A stretch of DNA of 64,000 nucleotides, taken from contig NZ_FOMK01000001.1 in NCBI RefSeq assembly GCF_900112615.1, forward strand, positions 558,001 through 622,000. Direction: 5' to 3'. Under the pieces are notes generated by a model. It was given only the letters and a program-made list of their open reading frames with translations, had not been told where the DNA came from and ran no database searches. Source of the DNA: Chitinophaga sp. CF118. Its GTDB lineage: Bacteria; Bacteroidota; Bacteroidia; Chitinophagales; Chitinophagaceae. Position 1 is the first letter of the stretch. Every line of letters starts with the position of its first letter. The translations under genes and the position numbers were made by a program. Below are positions 35,095 through 42,735 of the stretch, in pieces.

Positions 35095-36396
35095 TCAGAT
35101 CTCTACTCTTTCCATTTTCGGTGCAAACAAATGCATCATACCCCACGCCACCAGATAAGAGCAACCACAGATAATGAATATAATGTTGTAACCCGCGCCA
35201 ATATTTCCTAATATTTTATAATGTTGTAATAGTCCTCCTACTACAAAAGGAAACAGGCTACCTCCTATTGAGCCGGCCATACCTCCTAATCCTACAACAG
35301 AACTCACTGCATACTTAGGGAACATATCAGATGCTGTTGTAAAGATATTCGCAGACCATGCCTGATGCGCTGCTGCTGCAAGGCTGATCAGTCCTACCGC
35401 TACCCATATATTCTCTGTTTGTTTGGCAAACACGATAGGAAGTACACAGATAGCAAAAAATAGCATAGATACCTTACGCGCTTTGAAAATAGGCCAGCCT
35501 CTCTTTATCAGCCATGAAGACAGATAACCGCCACCAATACTGCCAACTGTAGTGGAAGTATACACGATAATTAGCTGCAGATTGGGTTTCGTAAAATCAA
35601 GGTGAAAAGTAGTAGAGAAGTAAGAAGGTAACCAGTACAGGAAGAACCACCAGATAGGGTCCGTCAGCAATTTCCCGAATATAAATGCCCAGGTTTGCCT
35701 GATGCCCAGTAACTGCTTCCACGTAACACGGGGTTTCGCTTTTGTAATATCCGGTTCAACTTCATGATCACTATGGATATGATCAAATTCTGCCTTTGTC
35801 AGTTGTTTATGCCGGGCTGGTATTTCGTACATGATTATCCAGAAAATAAGCCAGATAAAACCTAGTGCACCAGTCCATATAAATGCCTGCTGCCAGCCAT
35901 AATTACCTAATAACCAAGGTACCACTATCGGAGCAACCACAGCCCCTATATTAGCGCCGGAATTGAAAATACCTGTGGCCAGTGCACGTTCTTTTTTAGG
36001 AAACCATTCTGCTACTGACTTGATAGCTACCGGAAAGTTACCTGATTCACCAAGGCCCAATAATACACGGGCCACCCCGAATCCGAAGGTGGTCTTGGCC
36101 AATGCATGAAGCATAGCAGCCACACTCCACACAACGATAGAAAGAATATACCCCATCTTGGTACCAATCTTATCTACCAGCCGGCCAAACAGTAATAAGC
36201 CAAGCGCATAAGATGCGGCAAATGCGGTTACGATATGACTGTAATCAAGCTCTGTCCAGTGAAAAGACTGTTCCAGAGTGGGTTTCAGGAGGCCAATCAC
36301 CTGCCTGTCAATATAGTTGATCGTTGTAGCGAAAAATAATAGGGCACAAACGCGCCAACGGTACTTGCCAATTGTTGTGGAATCCATGCCTGTCAT
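35095..36396 (-). CDS. exuT: MFS hexuronate transporter, ExuT-like
   Basis: A 433-residue permease with about 12 membrane helices. The anion:cation symporter (ACS) features include FATTINYIDRQVIGLLKPTLEQSF in the first helix, FGRLVDKIGTKMGY in the loop 2-3 motif, and LGLGESGNFPVAIKSVAEWFPKKERALATGIFNSG. This pattern is that of the ExuT/GudP hexuronate/glucarate group. It lies downstream of eda with its own LacI-type operator 47 bp before its start, so it is separately regulated. Galacturonate or glucuronate import is inferred from the family and from the surrounding enzymes. Confidence 0.88.
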   Translation of the reverse strand: MTGMDSTTIGKYRWRVCALLFFATTINYIDRQVIGLLKPTLEQSFHWTELDYSHIVTAFAASYALGLLLFGRLVDKIGTKMGYILSIVVWSVAAMLHALAKTTFGFGVARVLLGLGESGNFPVAIKSVAEWFPKKERALATGIFNSGANIGAVVAPIVVPWLLGNYGWQQAFIWTGALGFIWLIFWIIMYEIPARHKQLTKAEFDHIHSDHEVEPDITKAKPRVTWKQLLGIRQTWAFIFGKLLTDPIWWFFLYWLPSYFSTTFHLDFTKPNLQLIIVYTSTTVGSIGGGYLSSWLIKRGWPIFKARKVSMLFFAICVLPIVFAKQTENIWVAVGLISLAAAAHQAWSANIFTTASDMFPKYAVSSVVGLGGMAGSIGGSLFPFVVGGLLQHYKILGNIGAGYNIIFIICGCSYLVAWGMMHLFAPKMERVEI

Positions 36397-36442
36397 TTTG
36401 GAATTTATAAAGTAAATTCAATTTACGACTCTGCATCCAATT

Positions 36443-36458
36443 ATGCAAACGTTTGCAT
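36443..36458. promoter_or_regulatory. LacI-family operator, site 3 (transporter promoter)
   Basis: ATGCAAACGTTTGCAT, identical to site 2, lies between the end of eda and the start of the ExuT-like gene. Its presence inside an otherwise compact gene row marks an internal promoter. Confidence 0.9.
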
Positions 36459-36497
36459 TAATTAGTATTTACTACAGGTTCGTGGATCAGGATTTAC

Positions 36498-37163
36498 TTA
36501 TTTATTAAATGTTTTTGCTATATCCACTGCTTTGGATATCTGTGCTTTCAGTGTTACCCAGTCTTTCTTTTCTATCAAACCTTTGTTCAGCAGGTTTGAT
36601 CCCATTCCTACACATACTACACCGGCATCCAACCAGGACTGCATACTTTCTTTGGTAGGCTCTACTCCTCCTGTTGGCATAAACTTCATTTTCGGAAATA
36701 AAGGCTTGATGGCATTTACGAAGCCAGGCCCCAGCACATTACCGGGAAATAACTTGGCCAAAGGCGCTCCGCTCTTTTCTGCTACAGCTATTTCAGAAGG
36801 GGTCATACAACCGGGAATCCACAGGATCTCTTCCTTCCTACAGGCTTCTGCAATAGTGATATCGATAATAGGACTTACAATAAAATCCGCACCTACACCC
36901 GCAAAAAATTTTGCATCTTCTGCATTTTTAATGGTACCTATTCCCAGGAACAGATCCGGCATGGTTGACAGTTTCTTATCACGTATAAAAGCAAAATTGC
37001 GACGTGCATGCTCTCCCCTGTTGGTAAATTCAAACACACGGAGCCCTGCATCATAACAGGCTTTCACAACTTCGTAACATACCTCTTCATCTTCATGATA
37101 GAATACCGGTATCATTTTACTGCGCTCAAATGCGGCTACGATCTCTGCTGGTGCTGGTGCCAT
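36498..37163 (-). CDS. eda: 2-dehydro-3-deoxy-phosphogluconate (KDPG) aldolase
   Basis: Eda splits KDPG into pyruvate and glyceraldehyde-3-phosphate. The 221-residue class I aldolase shows MIPVFYHEDEE in place of the usual PVL segment, then VFEFTNRG, IGTIKNAEDAKFFAGVGADFIVSP and IPGCMTPSEI. The Schiff-base Lys lies in AKLFPGNVLGPGFV, and MPTGGVEPT follows. This is the usual Bacteroidota variant, in which Asn-Arg-Gly follows the active-site Glu/Thr. It starts 2 bp after the kdgK stop, so the kinase and aldolase are co-translated. Confidence 0.93.
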   Translation of the reverse strand: MAPAPAEIVAAFERSKMIPVFYHEDEEVCYEVVKACYDAGLRVFEFTNRGEHARRNFAFIRDKKLSTMPDLFLGIGTIKNAEDAKFFAGVGADFIVSPIIDITIAEACRKEEILWIPGCMTPSEIAVAEKSGAPLAKLFPGNVLGPGFVNAIKPLFPKMKFMPTGGVEPTKESMQSWLDAGVVCVGMGSNLLNKGLIEKKDWVTLKAQISKAVDIAKTFNK

Positions 37164-37165
37164 AT

Positions 37166-38164
37166 CTATATCAGTTTTTGAATGTTTGCTTTATCCGTTA
37201 AATTAAAATCTCCTTTTAAGAACAGCTTGGACCAGGCGGCGGCGGCGGCAAATGAAATAGTTTGCTGTGCATCCATTCCTTCCAGCTGTGCATGAATCAG
37301 TCCGGCCATAAAACTATCTCCACTTCCTACACGATCCACTACATCATTGGTTTCATACTGTTTTGAAACAGCCAGTCCGTTTGCATCATACCAGGTGGCA
37401 TAATACAGGTTATGAGTAGGTGCATCCGAAAAACGGAAAGTGAAAGCTACTCTTTTACAACGCGGATATTTCTCTGTTATTTCCTTTGCTACCTGTGCAG
37501 CTTCTTGCAGGTAAACCTCTTTTGTAGCTGTTTCCAATGCCACTGTATTTAGTTTCGTATCCAGCATCTGATGGGCGGCCCAGATATTTCCCATGATCAC
37601 ATCACAGTACTGCACCAGTTCCGGCATCACAGCAAAGGGCTGTTTGCCATACTGCCACAGCTTACTGCGGTAGTTCAGATCTGTAGAGATGGTTAGTCCT
37701 TTCCGGCTGGCCGCTTCAAGTATTTCCTTACAAATAATGGCTGCATCTTCATTCAGCGCTGGTGTGAGTGCGCTCCAGTGAAACCATTCAGCATCGCCAA
37801 GCAGACTGTCCCAGTCAACCGTTCCGGGTTGTAACTGGCTAAATGAAGAATATTTACGGTCATACACTACCCCGGCATTCTTCAGATCTTTTCCCTGTTC
37901 AAGGTAATAGATTCCCACACGATCTCCGCCTTTCAGCATTCTGTCTGTAACAACACCGATCTCTTCCAGCTGTTGTAATACCTGCAAGCCTACACCATTA
38001 TCAGGTACCCGGCTGATATAAGTAACAGGTGTTCCCCAATGAGCCAGTGCGGCAGCTACATTTGCTTCTGCGCCACCTACATACAGGGCTGCACTGTGTT
38101 TACCCCACTCCGGCGAGAGCCTGAGCAAAATTTCTCCGAATGAAATAACTTTAACTGGTTTCAT
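37166..38164 (-). CDS. kdgK: 2-keto-3-deoxygluconate kinase (PfkB family)
   Basis: KdgK phosphorylates KDG to KDPG. The 332-residue PfkB-type kinase has VISFGEILLRLSPEWGKH and YVGGAEANVAAALAHWG at the N-terminus. The family C-terminal signature DVVDRVGSGDSFMAGLIHA carries the catalytic Asp. The first motif GEILLRLSP is typical of KDG and gluconate kinases in Bacteroidota. It lies between uxaC (20 bp upstream) and eda (2 bp downstream), matching the order of the pathway. Confidence 0.93.
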   Translation of the reverse strand: MKPVKVISFGEILLRLSPEWGKHSAALYVGGAEANVAAALAHWGTPVTYISRVPDNGVGLQVLQQLEEIGVVTDRMLKGGDRVGIYYLEQGKDLKNAGVVYDRKYSSFSQLQPGTVDWDSLLGDAEWFHWSALTPALNEDAAIICKEILEAASRKGLTISTDLNYRSKLWQYGKQPFAVMPELVQYCDVIMGNIWAAHQMLDTKLNTVALETATKEVYLQEAAQVAKEITEKYPRCKRVAFTFRFSDAPTHNLYYATWYDANGLAVSKQYETNDVVDRVGSGDSFMAGLIHAQLEGMDAQQTISFAAAAAWSKLFLKGDFNLTDKANIQKLI

Positions 38165-38184
38165 AACTCAATAGTGTGGCCTAA

Positions 38185-39585
38185 TTAGTCTTCAAACTTA
38201 AAATATGTTTTAGCATTGTTGTAGCAAATGTCCTGCACCATCTTCCCCAGCCACTTAATATCTCCGGGCAATTCGCCATTCTCCACATCGTTGCCAATGA
38301 GGTTACACAAAATACGTCGAAAATATTCATGCCGCGAGAACGAAAGGAAACTTCTTGAATCGGTGAGCATCCCTACAAAACGACTCAGCAATCCCATATT
38401 GCTTAATGCATTCATCTGTTTTTCCATACCATCCTTCTGATCCAGGAACCACCATCCGGAACCAAACTGCATTTTGCCGGGAACTGTACCATCCTGGAAG
38501 TTACCGACCATTGTAGCAAATACCTCGTTATATGCAGGGTTTAAATTATATACTACCGTCTTGGCCAGTTTGCCTTTCTTATCCAGTCCGTCCAGGAAGG
38601 CAGACATAGCCTGTGCTACCTGCCAGTCGCCAATAGAATCCACGCCTGCATCTGCACCTACGGATTGTAATAAGCGGCTATTGTTGTTACGGATAGCTCC
38701 CACATGAAATTGCTGTACCCAGCCCCGTTCCTGGTTCCATTCACAAATAAAATGCAGGGTACCTGATTTAAACTCTTCTGCTTCTGCCGGCGTCACTGAT
38801 TGGCCCGCACGCAATTTCACGTAAATGGCTTCCAGTCCTGCAGCTGTAAAAGCACTGCCATAAAAAGTACTGATTCCGTGATCGGACAAACGTCCGCCTG
38901 CTGCATGAAAATAATCGTGCCGGCTACGCAGGGCATCCAGCAGTTGACGGTAACTACCGGCCTCTATATTGGCAGCAGCTCCCAGTTTATCGACATAAGC
39001 ATTGAAAGCAGTTCCATCTTCTACGGCCAGCACTTTATCAGGCCGGAAGGTGGGTAGAACCTTTACATTAAAAGCAGATTGCTGAATATTTTTATGATGT
39101 TCAAGCGTATCGCAGGGATCGTCTGTAGTACACAAAGCACGCACCTTGAAATGCTGCAATAATGACTGAGCGCGCCACTGAGAAAGTTGTTCGTTACAGT
39201 GCGAATAGATAGATGCAGCACTGTCTGCATCCAGCAATTGCCTTACGCCAAAGGGGTTGAGCAATTCCATATGCGTCCAGTGATACAGCGGGTTACGCAT
39301 GCTGTAAGGCACCGTAGCCGCCCAGTGACTGAACTTTGTATAATCATCCGCATCTCCGGTAATATATTTTTCTGCCACACCATTTGCCCGCATAGCCCTC
39401 CATTTGTAATGATCCCCATTCAGCCACATGGCTGTCAGGCTTTCAAACTGCCTGTTGGTAGAAATTTCATCTGGAGATAAGTGATTATGATAATCGATGA
39501 TGGGCATCTCTTTTGCATAATCGTGGAATAGTTTTTTGGCTGTTTCTGTACGTAACAGAAAGTCCTCACACAGGAATTGCTTCAT
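38185..39585 (-). CDS. uxaC: Glucuronate/galacturonate isomerase
   Basis: UxaC converts galacturonate to tagaturonate (and glucuronate to fructuronate). The 466-residue amidohydrolase-fold enzyme has the metal motif PIIDYHNHLSPDEI near residue 30, then TDDPCDTLEHH, FHVGAIRNNN, and the C-terminal MLTDSRSFLSFSRHEYFRRILC, all typical of the family. It starts 4 bp after the uxaB stop. No uxuA/uxuB pair is present in the window, so only the galacturonate branch is complete here. Confidence 0.97.
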   Translation of the reverse strand: MKQFLCEDFLLRTETAKKLFHDYAKEMPIIDYHNHLSPDEISTNRQFESLTAMWLNGDHYKWRAMRANGVAEKYITGDADDYTKFSHWAATVPYSMRNPLYHWTHMELLNPFGVRQLLDADSAASIYSHCNEQLSQWRAQSLLQHFKVRALCTTDDPCDTLEHHKNIQQSAFNVKVLPTFRPDKVLAVEDGTAFNAYVDKLGAAANIEAGSYRQLLDALRSRHDYFHAAGGRLSDHGISTFYGSAFTAAGLEAIYVKLRAGQSVTPAEAEEFKSGTLHFICEWNQERGWVQQFHVGAIRNNNSRLLQSVGADAGVDSIGDWQVAQAMSAFLDGLDKKGKLAKTVVYNLNPAYNEVFATMVGNFQDGTVPGKMQFGSGWWFLDQKDGMEKQMNALSNMGLLSRFVGMLTDSRSFLSFSRHEYFRRILCNLIGNDVENGELPGDIKWLGKMVQDICYNNAKTYFKFED

Positions 39586-39589
39586 TAGT

Positions 39590-41062
39590 CTATAATTCTT
39601 TGATCAAAATACCTTCATGCAACATTGCCTGCAAATGACCGGTAACGGCATCGCTAAAGCCAGGTAATAAATTAAGGTCTGTTTCCCACAGGCGTTTATC
39701 TGCACAAATCTTTTCTACCATTTCAGTAATATCTCCGGTTTTCCAGTGAGCAGCGAAAATGGCAGCATTATCGTCTGTGATAGTGTAATATTCAGTTCCA
39801 CGCAAGCCCAGATACTGGCCATTCTCCTCTTTTACCGGGCGCAGGAAGAGCAGCATGGCAGCAAAGCCCAGGCACATATGTGCGGGCAGGATGTTCTGCT
39901 GTTCATAATAGCGGACAAACGTTTTTATATTCCGGGCGTTCATCTTGGAACTTTCCTGGAAAGTAATGCTCAGGAGTTTATGGGCAATGTACGGATTTGC
40001 GAACCTGTCCAGCACATCTTCTGCAAAAGCAGGCGCCTGGGGGCAGATTTCGCGGATTGTAGGAACAATCTCTTCTTTGATCACCGACTGGAAGAATGTG
40101 CGCATATATTCATTATTCATGCACTCAAATACGGTGTTCAACCCACTCAGGAAACCGAGTGGTACTGAAATAGTATGGCTGCCGTTCAGGATACGCAGCT
40201 TCTGCTCCCGGTAAGGAGTAATATCTGGCGTGATCAGCATTCTTTTATCCGCCTCATGAAAAGACAGTCTGTCACTGATTCTTTCATCCCCTTCAATAGC
40301 CCACAACAGGAATGGCTCTGCATCAATCCACAACTGATCAGTATATCCTGCTTCTTCCTGCAGGGTGGGCAGATCTTTAGGTTTCCCCGGTACTATACGG
40401 TCTACCAGGGAGTTACAAAACTGGTTATCTGCAGTTATCCATTTAATGAATGCTTCCGGTAACTCATTGTAAGCCGCCAGCTTTAATACGATCTCCTGTA
40501 AGAGCCGGCCATTGTTTACAACCAGTTCCGTAGGCACGATCACAAAACCGCTATGCGAGGCACCTTTAAAATGGGTATACCGTTCCCATAGTACAGCCAG
40601 CAATTTACCGGGAAAGGAAGCAGGTACAGCCTGGTCAATCCGTTCTTCAACGTATTGAATACCAACCTCTGTTGTGTTAGAAACAATAATTTGCAGATCC
40701 GGTTGATGAACGGTTTTCAATATTTCTTTCCATTCTGCATTCGATTGCAAAACACGGCTTACAGAAGCATTGATAATCCGTTGATTCACCAGTTCTCCCT
40801 GAGCAACACCTTTAATGCTGGTGGTAAACAGGTTATCCTGGGAAGTAAATTCTGTTGTGGGACCATCAGTAGATTTCACAACAACAATGCGTCCTTCAAA
40901 GATCCCCTGTTTATTAGCCTTGTCTACCAGGTAATCTACAAGGCCACGTAACAATACTCCAGTTCCAAACTGTAAAATCTTTTCCGGGTAGCTGAAATAG
41001 GCTTCCTTTACCCCAAATTGAGGTTGTTTCAATACATGAGCCTTATTTAGTACAGGTAACAT
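39590..41062 (-). CDS. uxaB: Tagaturonate reductase
   Basis: UxaB reduces tagaturonate to altronate with NADH, giving the UxaA substrate. The 490-residue protein of the mannitol dehydrogenase group has a Rossmann start ILQFGTGVLLRGLVDYLVDKAN, then VSNTTEVGIQYVEER, NGRLLQEIVLKLAAYN, and LRILNGSHTISVPLGFLSGL with the Lys/Asn catalytic region. It begins the leftward uxaB-uxaC-kdgK-eda row. No LacI-type palindrome is seen in the 100 bp before it, so its control may depend on another signal or on read-through from the genes upstream. Confidence 0.93.
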   Translation of the reverse strand: MLPVLNKAHVLKQPQFGVKEAYFSYPEKILQFGTGVLLRGLVDYLVDKANKQGIFEGRIVVVKSTDGPTTEFTSQDNLFTTSIKGVAQGELVNQRIINASVSRVLQSNAEWKEILKTVHQPDLQIIVSNTTEVGIQYVEERIDQAVPASFPGKLLAVLWERYTHFKGASHSGFVIVPTELVVNNGRLLQEIVLKLAAYNELPEAFIKWITADNQFCNSLVDRIVPGKPKDLPTLQEEAGYTDQLWIDAEPFLLWAIEGDERISDRLSFHEADKRMLITPDITPYREQKLRILNGSHTISVPLGFLSGLNTVFECMNNEYMRTFFQSVIKEEIVPTIREICPQAPAFAEDVLDRFANPYIAHKLLSITFQESSKMNARNIKTFVRYYEQQNILPAHMCLGFAAMLLFLRPVKEENGQYLGLRGTEYYTITDDNAAIFAAHWKTGDITEMVEKICADKRLWETDLNLLPGFSDAVTGHLQAMLHEGILIKEL

Positions 41063-41162
41063 GTTAATAAATTTAATGATTCCGGGAATTTTGATGAATA
41101 AATATAGGATTCCGGAAGAACTTTTTCAGGAAAATTGTGGGGAAGACTATATAAAAAGGAGA

Positions 41163-41843
41163 TTATCGTGTGAATTCCTTCATTTGATTAATAATACCTG
41201 CAACTTTTCCTTTTTCGGGAAATGCCATATTTGCCCCTATCCATTCTTCGAGATAAGCATTATGCAACAATTCAGTAAATGCTGTATGAAGATATTCCCT
41301 TACCTCTTTGCCTGTTTCTTGTAATTCCCGCCAGATGGTAGTTCGATTATTAAGCAGGTAAACAATATCCTCAAAATCAGAACTGGTTCTCCCATCACCC
41401 TGCCCTCTATTTTTGAATGCTTCCAGTTTTGTAGCTATGAAATATGCAGGTTTGAACAATCGAATGATATATCCATCTTCTAATGAATGATCCATTGCAT
41501 TGGCAAATCCCTGTTTATACCACTTATTGGAAAACCCTAAGATTTCTTCAGAAGTAGGCATTACATCTACAATAATGCCATGTATCTTATACCGGCATAT
41601 AACCTTTGATTCCTGATCATTCACAAAACCCTTTTCTCTTAATTTAGTTTCAAGCTGTTGATAACCTTTGTAATTAAGTAACTCAATAAGAATATCAACA
41701 TCATTGGTTGGTCTGACTTCTTCCCCTGACCGGTCTGCATACAAAGACACTGTTGCTCCACCTACAAATACAACCTCCTGCTCTAACTCTTCTAATGCAT
41801 TATATACAGCCTTTATCCGGGTAATATTTTCCCTATGACTCAT
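41163..41843 (-). CDS. AbiEii-like nucleotidyltransferase, putative toxin
   Basis: A 226-residue protein with the minimal nucleotidyltransferase signature: VVFVGGATVSLYA (Gly28-Gly29) followed by NDVDILIEL (Asp48, Asp50). The middle and C-terminal parts, including IVDVMPTSEEILGFSNKWY and PAYFIATKLEAFKNRGQGDGRTSSDFEDIVYLL, resemble the AbiEii/AbiGii toxin group of type IV toxin-antitoxin and phage-abortive systems. The ATG overlaps the stop of the preceding winged-helix gene by four bases (ATGA). The family can also include non-toxic tRNA-modifying enzymes, so toxin activity is an inference from family and context. Confidence 0.8.
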   Translation of the reverse strand: MSHRENITRIKAVYNALEELEQEVVFVGGATVSLYADRSGEEVRPTNDVDILIELLNYKGYQQLETKLREKGFVNDQESKVICRYKIHGIIVDVMPTSEEILGFSNKWYKQGFANAMDHSLEDGYIIRLFKPAYFIATKLEAFKNRGQGDGRTSSDFEDIVYLLNNRTTIWRELQETGKEVREYLHTAFTELLHNAYLEEWIGANMAFPEKGKVAGIINQMKEFTR

Positions 41844-42352
41844 ACTAATATAATTTTCCTGAGCTCTTCCAATGCCAGCTTTTTCTCCCTGTTTTTACCT
41901 ACCCGAATAATATCAAGACTAGCAAGCAACTTATACAACTGTTCATTATCCTTCACTGCTTTTATTACATTTTTATATAAAGGTTCAATCATCAGCCCTC
42001 TTGTAGTGCCCTCATTATCCGGCCATACATAATCAGATTCACTGGAAAAATGTTCTTTGTAAAATGGATGGGAATGTGCAGTTGGAATGCCGGTTACCGT
42101 TTGACCCGGTACCTGTGGAAATACATAGTGTAATCCATAGTGGATGAATTCCATTAATGACATACGGTAGACTTTCCTCTTTGCCTCATCTATCAAACCG
42201 GCTATATAACTTCTGTGCAGAGATTCGGAAATCTCTGAAATACTGATAGATAAGGCAGTTGACAAATCTCTATACTGCCAGTCGCCTTCTATAGTCAATA
42301 TTTCCAATAAGATTACTACGTCCTGTGGACGCATTCCATTATGCCCTCTCAT
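41840..42352 (-). CDS. Winged-helix protein, putative antitoxin/autoregulator of the AbiEii-like partner
   Basis: A 170-residue protein. Residues about 7-75 form a winged helix with MRPQDVVILLEILTIEGDWQYRDLSTALSISISEISESLHR, similar to MarR-like DNA-binding domains. The rest (PTAHSHPFYKEHFSSESDYVWPDNEGTTRG) is not a family I can name. Two starts are possible: 42352 and the Met at 42334. A TATCTTTG -7 element ends only five bases before 42352, so the transcript would be leaderless or start at 42334. An 8-bp inverted repeat lies at 42380-42400 behind the promoter. This is the arrangement expected for an autoregulating antitoxin, but it is not the classical AbiEi protein. Confidence 0.72.
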   Translation of the reverse strand: MRGHNGMRPQDVVILLEILTIEGDWQYRDLSTALSISISEISESLHRSYIAGLIDEAKRKVYRMSLMEFIHYGLHYVFPQVPGQTVTGIPTAHSHPFYKEHFSSESDYVWPDNEGTTRGLMIEPLYKNVIKAVKDNEQLYKLLASLDIIRVGKNREKKLALEELRKIILV

Positions 42353-42356
42353 AGCT

Positions 42357-42364
42357 CAAAGATA
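42357..42364 (-). promoter_or_regulatory. -7 element of the winged-helix/nucleotidyltransferase operon
   Basis: The reverse strand reads TATCTTTG, an exact TAnnTTTG match, ending five bases before the first possible ATG (42352). It implies a very short or absent 5' leader. Confidence 0.6.
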
Positions 42365-42379
42365 CGCTTTTTTTTTACC

Positions 42380-42400
42380 CTGTTCGCATATCGCGAACAG
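42380..42400. promoter_or_regulatory. Inverted repeat, candidate autoregulatory operator
   Basis: CTGTTCGC (42380-42387) and GCGAACAG (42393-42400) are exact inverted copies separated by ATATC. The site lies 16 bp upstream of the -7 element, over the expected -33 region. Confidence 0.65.
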
Positions 42401-42514
42401 AGAACAAAAATACAATAGTTAGTGTATCTATAAGTGTAATAAATTGATATTCATCATAAACCCGCTCACCACTCTTAGTTGTACCGACCTGGTTAGATTC
42501 ATGGCTCCTTGTAC

Positions 42515-42613
42515 TATAAGCCCCATATAAGCCCCATACAATACCTCTACATCCCCTCTATAAGCCCTCCTTATTTAAGGGGGGCTTATAGAGGGGATGT
42601 AGAGGTATTGTAT
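42515..42613. repeat. 11-bp-phased repeat array forming a perfect 32-bp-arm palindrome
   Basis: TATAAG, TATAAG, TACAAT, TACATC and TATAAG begin at 42515, 42526, 42537, 42548 and 42559, each exactly 11 bp after the one before. The reverse complements CTTATA, GATGTA and ATTGTA begin at 42585, 42596 and 42607, again at 11 bp. Arms 42536-42567 and 42582-42613 are perfectly complementary. The inner CCTT/AAGG extends the stem to a 4-nt loop. It may act as a terminator for nothing obvious, since the genes on both sides point away from it. Confidence 0.85.
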
Positions 42614-42706
42614 CAGTCCTAAATAGTATTTATAGATAAGAGAGAGTGCTTATTCCCATGAGAATGACTCCACCTTTAGTAACACCCCGCTTTAATGATT
42701 TTTCAG

Positions 42707-42714
42707 TAATTTTG
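42707..42714 (+). promoter_or_regulatory. -7 element of mnmA
   Basis: TAATTTTG matches TAnnTTTG 21 bp before the mnmA start codon. No TTG is found at the usual -33 spacing. Confidence 0.5.
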
Positions 42715-42735
42715 CACTCTTAATAATATGCAACG

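Noticed and set aside
41061..41324. Plus-strand frame over the nucleotidyltransferase 3' end
   Set aside because: Overlaps the supported reverse-strand gene and resembles no known protein.
42515..42613. CRISPR-like array
   Set aside because: Units are 11 bp with no spacers of 30 bp or more, and no cas genes are nearby.
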